Part shown: positions 1-10,154 of the stretch, piece by piece
How the letters are laid out: every line of letters begins with the position of its first letter
Numbering within the stretch: position 1 is the first letter of the stretch
DNA from: Muricea muricata
Lineage: Eukaryota > Cnidaria > Anthozoa > Malacalcyonacea > Plexauridae
Length of the DNA stretch: 64,000 nt
NCBI GenBank assembly: GCA_963855995.1
Contig: OY979718.1
Span: forward strand, 39,803,059 to 39,867,058
Reading direction: 5' to 3'
Position numbers and translations under genes: made by a program
The notes under the pieces: generated by a model
Database searches by the model: none
What the model saw: the letters and a program-made list of their open reading frames with translations, nothing else
Told to the model about the DNA's origin: nothing

Positions 1-1029
1 TCACGAGAAAAATCCCGCGTGGGGTACTCGCAACACGCGTGTGTCTCGCGTGGGGTACTCGCAAAACGCGTGTGTCTCGCGTGCAAAACCCTCGAAACAA
101 ATCCCGAAAAAATTTTGAGGAAAATTTTGAGAAAAAAATTTTGAAAAAAAAATTGGAAAAAAAAATTGAAAAAAATTCTGAGAAAAAATTTTGAGGAAAA
201 TTTTGACCAAAAAATTTTGAAAAAAAAATTGGAAAAAAAATTGGAAAAAAATTCTGAGAAAAAATTTTGAGGAAAATTTTGACAAAAAAATTTGGAGAAA
301 AAAAATTGGAAAAAAAATTTGACAAAAAAATTCTGAGAAAAAATTTTGAGGAAAACTTTGACAAAAAAATTTTGAAAAAAAAATTGGAAAAAAAATTGGA
401 AAAAAATTCTGAGAAAAAATTTTGAGGAAAATTTTGACAAAAAAATTTGGAAAAAAAAATTTGGAAAAAAAATTTGACAAAAAAATTCTCATTGATATAA
501 TCACGAGAAAAATCCCGCGTGGGGTGCTCGCAACACGCGTGTGTCTCGCGTGGGGTACTCGCAAAACGCGTGTGTCTCGCGTGCGAAACCCTCGAAACAA
601 ATCCCGAAAAAATTTTGAAAAAAATTTTGACAAAAAAATTTTGAAAAAAAATTTGAAAAAAAATTCTGAGAAAAAATTTTGAGGAAAATTTTGACAAAAA
701 AATTTAGAAAAAAAAATTGGAAAAAAAATTGGAAAAAAATTCTGAGAAAAAATTTTGAGGAAAACTTTGACAAAAAAATTTTGAAAAAAAAATTGGAAAA
801 AAAATTGGAAAAAAATTCTGAGAAAAAATTTTGAGGAAAATTTTGACAAAAAAATTTGGAAAAAAAAATTTGGAAAAAAAATTTGACAAAAAAATTCTCA
901 TTGATATAATCACGAGAAAAATCCCGCGTGGGGTACTCGCAACACGCGTGTGTCTCGCGTGGGGTACTCGCAAAACGCGTGTGTCTCGCGTGCAAAACCC
1001 TCGAAACAAATCCCGAAAAAATTTTGAGT
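1..1029. repeat. A+T-rich satellite with higher-order repeat
   Basis: A ~100-bp GC-richer block (two copies of a 'CGCGTGGGGTACTCGCAA'-type motif) recurs at 1, 501 and 910. Between the copies lie short head-to-tail units of the form AAAATTTTGAGG / AAAATTTTGACA / AATTGGAAAA. The higher-order period is about 410-500 bp. Long open frames on both strands here are poly-Phe/Lys translations of the repeat, not genes. The array appears to continue left of the window. Confidence 0.9.
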
Positions 1030-1074
1030 CGCGTGACAATCGATTGGAAAATCGCGTGACAATCGATTGGTGTA

Positions 1075-3475
1075 AAGACAAGGCGGAACGACAGAACTTA
1101 AAAGAACAAGATTATTGGGGTGCTTTGGTGTTCGATGAAATGAAAATGCAGGTACGAACCAACGCAAATATGTCACTTAAGTTCACTGTGGGCGCCGTCA
1201 GTTTACAGGAATGGTCTCTCTTGGACATTTCCACGGCGCAATGGAAAACATTAAATCTGGTAAGAATATCACCATGCTTCTTGTAAAGAACACAAGGTCA
1301 TTATGGCCTCTTATAGTCCGGTCGCTTAGCGGCAAAAATTGGCAAGATCTGTACAAAGCGGACAAAGTCAGTATTTCTTTCCCCGCGACTCCTAAGTCAA
1401 ATTGAAATGTTTTTGGGGGTGTAATGAAGATATTCACAAAATTTATCATCCCGGGGGGAGTTCCGTTTTTGAAATAACGGTTCGCGGGATGCTTGTTCAT
1501 GTTTTACTCAATCATTGTATTTAATAATAAGGTGTTGGGATATTGTTCAAAGACATGGACTTGACAACAGATAAATGGGCATATAAAATTTCCTGTTTGA
1601 TGTTCTCACATTAAATATCATTGACTGGCAGAGAAACATTGCCAACCGTTAACGTACCACCTCACTGTGGTAACACCCCCCTAACTTGAAAATTTTAGGC
1701 ACCCGTTCTTAAATTGATTAGGAGGCATAGTTAATCAATTGTAGAGGGGGTGCCCAAGTTTGTACTCGCCAGTACAGATCGTTTGGTTAAGCGACTTCAC
1801 TATTATGGTGTATATATACATCAAACTTAGATTGTGTACTGTACTCATTTTATTTAGGTCAGTCACCTGTAGATCTGCCAACACACCTTCTGCAGTTTAT
1901 CTTCCTAAGTGACTGCGGCTTTAGATTTCCGTTGGCCCATTTTCCGACGAAACAATGCCCACCGTCTACATTGTACTGCAGTTTTGGGAAGGTGTAATGC
2001 AAATGAAAAGAGCTGGTTTTACGTATGTGTCCTACTTGGTATCTTGGTTGAATTTTAGTTTCTCAAAAATAAGTCTGCATTCTTCTCAATTTTTCTCTAG
2101 CATTTAACATTCGATTTGTGACGGTGGAGATCCCAATCGCCAATTTATTAACATCCACTTCCCTGCTGCGAATCCACGGGAGTTGCATTTCACTGCCTCC
2201 AACATCTTGACAGAAGATCCAATGATATTTGTAATGGATTGCAAGGTATTGGTTATTGTAATTTTACTGTTGTGTGGTTATTATGTGTTGTTTGAAGACA
2301 AAGTTTGACAGCTATGCAAAGGGTTTAGATGGAAAGAAATATCCTTGGCCAGCTGATAGTTTCCGCAAATATAAATCTAGAGATAATCCGAATTCTTGTA
2401 TGCTTACTGCTGAAGATGAATCAAATTTATTCGAAATGCACAGTACTGCAACTATGCACACCTTATTCGGGATATCTGTAGAAAAGAAATATGTCCACAC
2501 TAAGTACGACAGAACCGAGACGTGTTATTATAATTGTTTTATGATATTTTCTCGTAATCTAGCACAATGTCAAAAAGATGAGAAACAATATTGAAAAAAG
2601 TTCACCTCAAGGGAAAAGGCAACTTCAAAAGGATGGCAAGAAAATCCTGTGGTCCTATTGGGAAGAAGCTTACCTTTGGGACCAAAGCAACAACTCTTGC
2701 CCCATTCACGAGCGACTAACCGAGGAACATTTCCATCTCACCCCGAGCTCCAGAATGAGAAATGCACTGGCAGAAGATGTGCTTGATAAGCGGATGTTAT
2801 TGCTCATGCAGGTTGGTACTGGATTTGCAGAATTTTGTAATTTGAAGTTTTCATTAATTTTTTTACCAAAATTATGGATGCAAAATTATATTTTTTGTTT
2901 TTCATTGAATTTTCAAAATAAAAGAAATCCAATAAAAATTTAGTTGGCTTTAAATGCTGGAGTAGTGCGAAAAGACACTATCTTCATGTAGGTTTTTGAT
3001 CGATACTTGGTTTGAACGATAATGATCGTATCTATCATTTAAAGGCGTGTAAGGCTCACCTCGGCACCATCAAAGAAGAAAATCCTGACAGGCTAGATTT
3101 GAGCATAACCTTGCTGAAGCATACAAGCAACATGGTCGAATTATTTTCTGATAAGCACGGCATATACCACGTTAACGACAACCGAATACTTGCGTTAAAT
3201 GATTTGTTGAAATTTTTCAACGAATGGAAACAGCAAACCACCAATGGTAAAGAGTTCGTGTCTGCTAAGTTATGGTTCGACTTGCAATCTATGATTCTCG
3301 GCTTCACGTCCATGGTAAGAGAAAAGCTATCGCGATTTCCTGGATCAGTGATAAAGCTAGCCATAGTCAACCAGGGTCTAGTAGAAAATCACTTTCCCAA
3401 CTACGAGGGGCTAATGGTCAAAACGAAAATCCAACATACCAACTGACACAGGCAACCCAACTCCGTCATTTTTGA
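1075..3475 (+). pseudogene. P-element / THAP9-like transposase relic
   Basis: Pieces in order match the P-element/THAP9 transposase fold. A first RNase-H-like piece has a LVFDEMKMQ motif near 1115-1150. Around 1860-2010 come HLLQFIFLSDCGFRFPLAHF-type residues. CDGGDPNRQF and a DCK|GTATTG donor lie near 2117-2253. From 2576 follow RNNIEKSSPQG, then an HLTPSSRMRNALA stretch ending at another donor near 2813. The C-terminal insertion-domain piece runs from about 3012 to 3475 with VENHF and then GANGQNENPTY. The last two motifs are in different frames (break near 3400), a stop precedes CDGGDP, and no N-terminal THAP domain is seen. I could not define terminal repeats. The family assignment comes from recognised motifs; whether some gaps are introns is inference. 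Confidence 0.7.
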
Positions 3476-4509
3476 GCAGTCTATTGTAAGCAAAAAAAGC
3501 AACACCGGAGGGATGAAGAGCAACTCGTTCGTTCGTTTGCCAAACAAGTCTCTATTTGGCAAGAATGACAAACCCGGGATAGAAGCTCCTGCAGGTTTAC
3601 TTAATATCAACGAAAACGAAGACTAGAATATTAGTCATTAGTGTTGTCAGGCTGTATAATAACTCCTGTATAGCCACTCCTACGTAACCAATTCCATGCA
3701 ATGTCGCCCTACAGACCGATGTCATCGTGTGAGGTTTATTCTAAACTTCAGTTAATACTAGGTCTTGGAAGCATTCAGTTATCAGCTGCACAACATAATG
3801 ATATTCACTTAAGTTATAATATCATGTACTTCTAATTGTTGAAATTTCTACCAGGAAACAAGAATAAGTATCATAGACTTTGAGCTTTTTGACGTTGTTA
3901 TGTGTATATATTTAAAATTAGCATAAAAACGCTAGCAAACAATTTGCTGACAGTACTCTTTCCGTTTACGGACATACATGAGGTATTTATATTGGCCTAA
4001 ATTTTGATCAGAAGAAAGAAGCTAGTGTGTATTCACAATTTGCCCGTTCGAATGGATATTAAACATGTAAAGAATATCTTAGTCTCTATAATTGTAGTAA
4101 TAAGACAATGCAATTACCTGATACAATACGATATACGTATGCATGGTTTAGTGGCGATATGTAAAACCTATCTACACGATACGATTTGTTGCATAGGATT
4201 TTTGCCCTGGTGTATTTGATCAAAAACACGCGTAAAATGTCAAGTTTTCTATTAGTGAATGAGAAAAACCATCGCCTAATATGAGCAAAATACGCCAGAA
4301 TGACAATCGTATATTTTAGAAATTTGCATAGCACCACCAAAACGGGTGCGTTAATAACATATTATTCTGTATCTATATAAGAAAATGGCAACCGCTAGTG
4401 GTACCAACATTAAAAATAGCAACAACCATGTCAATTGCGTAGAATGAGTCAGGTAATAATTATCATAGAAACACAATGTGTGTTACTAAGATGAAGTTTT
4501 TAAAGTCGT
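3476..4509. other. no gene recognised
   Basis: AT-rich DNA with only short open frames and no motif, splice pattern or repeat that I can name. Confidence 0.5.
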
Positions 4510-4998
4510 TTATACTCTTCGTAGCCGTAACACCGGAATTTGGTTGGTGGCATTTGCCGGCTGGGGTAAAATCTCATATCTCGACAATAATTGATGAAAT
4601 GGCATTTCTTGACATATTTTTAACTTTTGGAAAAGTTCTTTGACAAGTCTACGCTTGTTCCACTTGGCTACCCATCCAATGCCGTACGCTTCATATAGCT
4701 GTTGCAGCTTTAACTTTTTGTACAGCCGCATCAACCCAGCCTCTTTCAATTGGGTCGCCAAAGCCACCAAGCGAACATGTGATGATTTCTTATTGGGGCT
4801 TTTATGTTTTTTAATCTCCGCCAAGTCAACTTTCTGCCTTAGTAATTCTTTAGCCTTCTCTTTTCTTGCTAAGACAGCCTTTCGATACGCTATTGCTTTC
4901 TTTAAACGAAAGTCTCTACGGAAATCTCGCAGAAATTGGCCCGCACCCATTTTGAAATATCTTACAGCTACTTCCGCATACAACTTTAAGACCAAATC
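4510..4998 (-). pseudogene. last exon of the PIF1-like helicase gene
   Basis: An open frame of about 162 codons, strongly basic and helical (FRRDFRLKKA, ARKEKAKELLRQK). No ATG opens it: the first in-frame ATG is at 4947. Upstream the frame begins exactly after a good splice acceptor, a T-rich tract ending ATATAG at 4999-5000. On the minus strand, the PIF1 C-terminal piece (5231-5290) ends in AAG followed by GCAAGT at 5239-5234, a classical GC donor. Joining the two across 4999-5239 keeps phase 0. I therefore read this as the C-terminal exon of the helicase gene rather than a separate protein. I do not recognise a domain in it. Alternative: an independent small ORF. Confidence 0.5.
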
Positions 4999-5230
4999 CT
5001 ATATAAAATCACATTAAAAAATATTTTAGGACTTAATTTTACACTTGGTATTCGCCAATTACCTAACAATAGACTTTTTTCACAATGAATTCAAACATGT
5101 ATAGAAGGGATATTACCCTAACTTTGATTGGCACGATCGATAAAAATATCGAGCCAATCACAATCACAATAGGCACTTTCTACAACTACCCGTTAGGTCA
5201 TGCAAAAACTATATGGTTATTGTGATTGTT

Positions 5231-5290
5231 TTAACTTGCCTTGTCCCCATCCAATTTCAGATCAAACAAAGAAACAAACTCATCTTGAAT
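5231..5290 (-). pseudogene. PIF1-like gene, displaced C-terminal piece left of the transposon
   Basis: On the minus strand the reading frame interrupted at 10155-10163 resumes here after one copy of the 9-bp target duplication (5282-5290). It encodes a short acidic tail (DEFVSLFDLKLDG) before either a TAA at 5231-5233 or the in-phase GC donor at 5239. The continuity of frame across the transposon shows that the transposon landed inside coding sequence. Confidence 0.7.
5282..5290. repeat. 9-bp target-site duplication, left copy
   Basis: ATCTTGAAT directly precedes the element terminus AACAAGGGGG. The identical 9-mer follows the right terminus at 10155-10163. Confidence 0.9.
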
Positions 5291-5951
5291 AACAAGGGGG
5301 AAAATGTTCTCGACCAATCAGAGAACTTGTTTACATTTTCGGTGTAAGCCAATCAGATTGCAGAAATTCGCAATCCGCACGGGAAAACCCGTAAATTTCC
5401 ATGCAAATATGGGGTCGTAAATAAAGCTTCATAGGGGTCAGTTTTTTGAAATATTGAGTCGAAATCAACAAGTAAAATAAAATATAGATTTTTCTAAAAA
5501 ACTACCGCTGGGATTATCGTTTTATCGCTTGGTTGTAAAATTATCAGCGTTCGAACTAGAGGCAATGTTTTGCCTGGACAAACGTAAAGAAATACATTGG
5601 CTGTTAAAACACGCCACTGAGCCGTCCCGATTTTGCCATTATTCCAGGTAAATTAAAACAAAAATGTAAAACATACATTTTTCGGAAAAAGCGATAGTGG
5701 AATTTTGGTTTTATTATCTTGTTTCAAAGTCATGAGTACTCGAACGTCCCATAACACAATACGCACCAATATGCAAGGCAATTCACCTGTCCTGGAATAA
5801 AGGTCTGCGGGCAAAAGAATATGTTATTTTTTTTCATAAAATCATTGGAAGCAAGCAAAGTATATGTTTTCCCAAAATTCTACCGCTGGGATAAGCCATT
5901 GCTCGATTCGTTTAAAACTTATCGTCTCTCAAAAAATAGCGCACGCAAGAC
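5291..5951 (+). repeat. left TIR of the 4.86-kb transposon
   Basis: About 660 bp, inverted copy of 9492-10154 with scattered mismatches. The inner limit is the GCGCACGCAAGAC block. It contains TACCGCTGGGATTA-type repeats that occur twice per arm and may be transposase-binding sites (inference). Confidence 0.85.
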
Positions 5952-6104
5952 CCTCGAGCAAGACGGCAATCAGCATACGTGCCCATTCATTGACTGAAAT
6001 TAAAATTCAGAATAAGATTAAATTGTTCAAAATAAAAAAAGGGGAAGTTTTTCGAAACATTTGTTTTTAAAGCGATTTAACATCAGTTCTTTTCAGAGCT
6101 TAAA

Positions 6105-6750
6105 ATGCCAAAGTATTCAAAAGCGTGCCATAATCGTCACTTCCACGAAAAGTGGGGAAGTGATTCAGTTGAAGTTTACATTGTAAATCTTCGTAGAAGT
6201 GGTTTGTTCGAACTGGCAAAAACGTTTGTTAATTTTTTGAAGCAAGAGCTTGATATCAAGTCACCAACTGTCACTCACGTTTGCAGTAACTGCCTTCTGC
6301 GCTGTCTTCAAAAGCGAATTTTTACACGGTATTTGACAACTGGTAATAATAAAATGATAGAAAACAAGGTAAGCTCATGTGTTTGTGAAGGAGTTTCATT
6401 ATAAATTTATTAAATTAAACAACTCAACATATACCCTGGTCACGTTTATTGTCTAAAATAACTGATTGCATGCATCCAATCAAATATAGCTTCAACTATT
6501 GCTACAAAATAAAAAGGATGACATGCCAGTTGCACAGACAGATAAAGAAGACACAGTACCTGAAAGTCAAAGTTATGAGAATGACCAAGTGCAAGATGAT
6601 AACAGCTCTTTATTTGGTGACAGTGACACCCCTGACCCTGCAGGTTTAACTGCACCTCTATTAACCAGCCAAATATCCAGCCAAGAGACCCAGTCCACCA
6701 TAACCTTGAGCAGCCCAAGTCAGAAGTTGACTGATGAATTTAAAGAGTGA
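6105..6750 (+). CDS. transposase N-terminal exons
   Basis: Exon 1 (6105-6368) begins ATGCCAAAG and encodes 88 residues with HNRHFHEKW and CSNCLLRC, a possible zinc-binding head. It ends at a strong AAG|GTAAGC donor. The intron 6369-6489 ends CAAATATAG and keeps phase 0. Exon 2 encodes an acidic, Ser/Thr/Gln-rich linker (PVAQTDKEDT and onward) that runs open to a TGA at 6748. The core transposase frame opens at 6734 in the +1 phase, so a frame break or an unrecognised tiny intron lies at about 6730-6760. The exon structure is inferred from splice signals. Confidence 0.6.
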
Positions 6751-8718
6751 CTATTCATTAGCAACCAGCACTGAAGATAAAGAGGTTCAAACAGATGAAA
6801 GCATCCATCTTTCCTTGGAGCAGTATCAGCAATTAGTGAAAAAGGCAGCAACCTATGTTGATTTTAAAGGAGATCTCGACAAAATAATTAATTACTTTGC
6901 ATCCATTTTGAACCAATCTCCCATAATGGACCCCAGTGAGTTTGAGAGAATCTGTAAACATATTGGGGCTGAAAAGTTGTTCTACCTCCTGTGTGATATA
7001 ATGAGTTCATATAAAATGTCTAATGAAAGAAAGCACCTTACCCAACTCAGAGCAATGGTGGTAATATATGTAATGATCTACTCTCGATCTCAGAAAAACA
7101 ACCGGTTTCAAATAACACTGGCTAGATCATTACAGCAATTTGGTATCACTGATGAAGGGCTGGCATCACTACGAAATTTGGGATTGGCTGCCCATCCTCG
7201 CACAGTCAAAATTGCATCTCGCTCATCAGCTTCCCTTCATTTGGACAATTTTGCTAGCTTCTTCCAGGAAGTTGTGGAGAACGAGCACTTTCTGGTCTTC
7301 AATATAGATGATTACCACAACATACACACCAAGCATCGTCCTGAAAACAAAACACAAACCCAGGCAGTACACATGACAACATTATTAGTAAAGGTTTTTC
7401 CAAACATCAAAGCAATTTCAAATCAAGCTCTCGACACACCACTTTTACCCGCATTTCCAGTCAACAAGGACAATCTAGTCATGCTGGTTAGCAATAATAT
7501 GGCTGGTCTGTCACAAAGCTATGTCACAAGCATGCCTGATTGGGTACTTGCTAAATATTTTGATCCTGAAGCAGAGCGGCACAGACTCTTGCTACATGAC
7601 TATCAGCAAACTGAAATACAAAAAATGAGATGTATGGATAATACAAAGTTAATTGACAGCCTTCATTTGCCTTTAAAATCATATGATGACCTCCTCAAGG
7701 CATTTCAGCACATGCTTTCCAATGGCCTGGATCTTTACCTAAGCAGTTTTGTAGCTCCTTTCATTGGTGATTGGCCAACACAGTTCTTCATGCACCAACT
7801 GGTTTATAATCTTGCTACAGTTTCCTTACCTGATTTCTGCCAGAATGTTGTTCCACTTATTGGTCCCTTGCACATCTCATTGAATTCCAGGGAATGTGTG
7901 TTGAAGCAGTTTCACCCAATCTTTGCAGAGCTTTATTCATTCATGTTTGGACATAAAGCAAAGCTGGCAAAGACTCCACAACCTTGGAGAGTGTCTTTAT
8001 TACTGGAAATCTTATATGGTGGTTGGACACTGGTAAGAGAAAGCATTCTTTCTATTTTCTATCACAGCAAGGACATTGAGTTCCTCACCCTGGTTAATCT
8101 TGTCGATAACTATATTCCACTTGTGTTGAGCATCTACTCAATAGTGTTCAAGTGTAATGACTATGATTTATATTGTGAATCCCTCTTACGCTGTTGGGTG
8201 ATGCTCATGGTGTTTCACAGACGACATTATGACAAGGCGTTGCTGGTCATCTTGTCCACATTTATGTACTGGGAGAAGAACAATCATCCAATGTACAATG
8301 CATTACGGCAAGCACTGGTGGCATTTGATGAATATCCTGTTGAGAATTTTCATTCTGTCCTGCGTGGTAGAACTAATGCCACTGATGATGCAAACCAAAT
8401 AAGTCTAAAGGCAAAAGAAATTGATGCCTGTAAACACGAGTTGCACTCTTTTAAGTCGATGGCTGTGCCACCAAAAAAGTTCAATTTCAGTAGGAAAACA
8501 ATCGCTACGTTAAAAGTAAAGGCTGCTGAGTTCTTGACCGAGAAGTTCGGAGTGCTTCACAACAACCCTGGCCAGGCTGTCTTGCTACCCCGAGTACGAG
8601 GACAAAGCAAAGAAGTTTCAAAATGGCGATTACCAAACTTGTTTGGAGACAAAGTGGTCACCAACAGAGTCTTGCCATTGGGATTCACATCATTGGGAAG
8701 AGCCCCAAACCCAGAAAT
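6734..8718 (+). CDS. transposase core exon, unnamed DNA-transposon family
   Basis: About 660 residues. Recognisable stretches in order: FNIDDYHNIHTKHRP (residues ~193-207) with two adjacent Asp; HMTTLLVKVFPNI; DWPTQFFMHQLVYN; PLIGPLHISLNSRE (~380); FGHKAKLAKTPQPWR; a hydrophobic helical stretch (ILYGGWTLVRESIL); RRHYDKALLVILS (~500); and VENFHSVLRGRTNATDDANQI (in part, ~540) followed by a Lys-rich tail. This order matches a family of uncharacterised proteins expanded in Rhizophagus irregularis and present in sponges and cnidarians. An RNase-H-like DDE catalytic core (the DD above and the E of the VENFHS-type motif) is inference. The exon ends in phase 2 at a GTAAGC donor (8719). Confidence 0.75.
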
Positions 8719-9016
8719 GTAAGCTCATTATTAAAATGTGGCGTTTTGTCAAACTGGAGGCTTTGGCTAATTGTGCCTTGTCGTTGCTTTAGTAAATATT
8801 CTTTTCGATTATAATAAAAACAAAAAACCGTTCTGTATGTACCATCTATTGTGTCATGATTTAATTCATGATATGCTTGGTATTTAATTTTTGTCAAAAA
8901 CATTTTTCCATAAACAGTGCAAGGTTGAAATACGAATAAAACAAAGCGCATAGTGGCAGAACAAATACCAGAGTATTTAACTAAAATAAAATCAATAATT
9001 TACCTTGAATTAACAG

Positions 9017-9395
9017 CAAATGCGACAAGCACGAATGCAAACGAGACAGTCAATTGTGGCGAATTTTTCGAGGATGTGGACATTCATTCCATCTTGAATG
9101 CAACCTGCCCGACATCAGCGTTTGCTCAGTTTGCAAGTCTTTACTGGAGTCGAAAATTGCTAGTTTAAGCAAAGCAGCGAACGATGCTGTAACAAAATTT
9201 AGTCCAGACGTTTCAGGAAAGGATGACTGTGCCAGTAACAACAATCAAGACAGTAGCGATGACGAGGACGATCCCGGCAGCGACGACGAGAATGATGCCC
9301 ATGATATAGAGCAACAAAGCATTGAAGAATGTAGTGTTGAAGCGCTTGTGTCAAAGATTTCTTCTTGGACACATGTTCAGCCTCCAAATAAATAG
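9017..9395 (+). CDS. transposase C-terminal exon with RING-like zinc finger and acidic tail
   Basis: The intron 8719-9016 ends TTAACAG. Splicing restores codon phase and gives KCDKHEC, then RGCGHSFHLEC and SVCSVCK: a CxxHxC..C.HxxH..C..CxxC pattern of the RING/RING-H2 type. An acidic Asp/Glu/Ser run (~SSDDEDDPGSDDEND) follows. Transposase cores with a fused C-terminal C.H..C..CxxC finger are typical of this uncharacterised family. The finger could bind DNA or act as a ubiquitin ligase on host factors; the sequence does not decide. The gene ends 97 bp before the right TIR. Confidence 0.65.
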
Positions 9396-9491
9396 TTAGA
9401 GGTATGTGCATGTAAATGATGTAATCAATCTGTCACTTATTTTTGAAAGCAGCTCCACCCCTTCTTAAAATAGATCTGATGTTTATAGGTC

Positions 9492-10154
9492 GTCTTGCGT
9501 GCGCTATTTTTTGACAGACGATAAGTTTTAAACGAATCGAGCAATGGCTTATCCCAGCGGTAGAATTTTGGGAAAACATATACTTTGCTTACTTCCAATG
9601 ATTTTATGAAAAAAAATAACATATTCTTTTGCCCGCAGACCTTTATTCCAGGACAGGTGAATTGCCTTGCATATTGGTGCGTATTGTGTTATGGGACGTT
9701 CGAGTACTCATGACTTTGAAACAAGATAATAAAACCAAAATTCCACTATCGCTTTTTCCGAAAAATGAATGTTTTACATTTTTGTTTTAATTTACCTGGA
9801 ATAATGGCAAAATCGGGACGGCTCAGTGGCGTGTTTTAACAGCCAATGTATTTCTTTACGTTTGTACAGGCAAAACATTGCCTCTAGTTCGAACGCTGAT
9901 AATTTTACAACCAAGCGATAAAACGATAATCCCAGCGGTAGTTTTTTAGAAAAATCTATATTTTATTTTACTGGTTGATTTCGACTCAAAATTTCAAAAA
10001 ACCTGACCCCTATGAAGCTTTTTTTACGACCCCATATTTGCATGGAAATTTACGGGTTTTCCCGTGCGGATTGCGAATTTCTGCAATCTGATTGGCTTAC
10101 ACCGAAAATGTAAACAAGTTCTCTGATTGGTCGAGAACATTTTTCCCCCTTGTT
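9492..10154 (-). repeat. right TIR of the 4.86-kb transposon
   Basis: Inverted partner of 5291-5951, ending CCCCCTTGTT. The ATCTTGAAT target copy follows at once (10155-10163). Confidence 0.85.

Larger units (their letters stand above)
5291..10154 (+). mobile_element. complete 4.86-kb DNA transposon, RING-tailed transposase, 9-bp TSD
   Basis: The element starts AACAAGGGGG and ends CCCCCTTGTT. It has long inverted repeats (5291-5951 and 9492-10154) and perfect 9-bp target duplications. It holds one plus-strand spliced gene (6105-9395). The inserted target is the decayed PIF1-like gene on the minus strand. The long TIRs and 9-bp duplication resemble Mutator-like elements, but the transposase does not match the MULE transposase signature that I know. 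Its closest remembered relatives are uncharacterised proteins abundant in Rhizophagus fungi and in sponges and cnidarians. Confidence 0.88.

Noticed and set aside
1-1081. Several long open frames on both strands (up to ~280 codons)
   Set aside because: They translate the A/T satellite (FF/KK runs repeated with the DNA period); no start context or domain.
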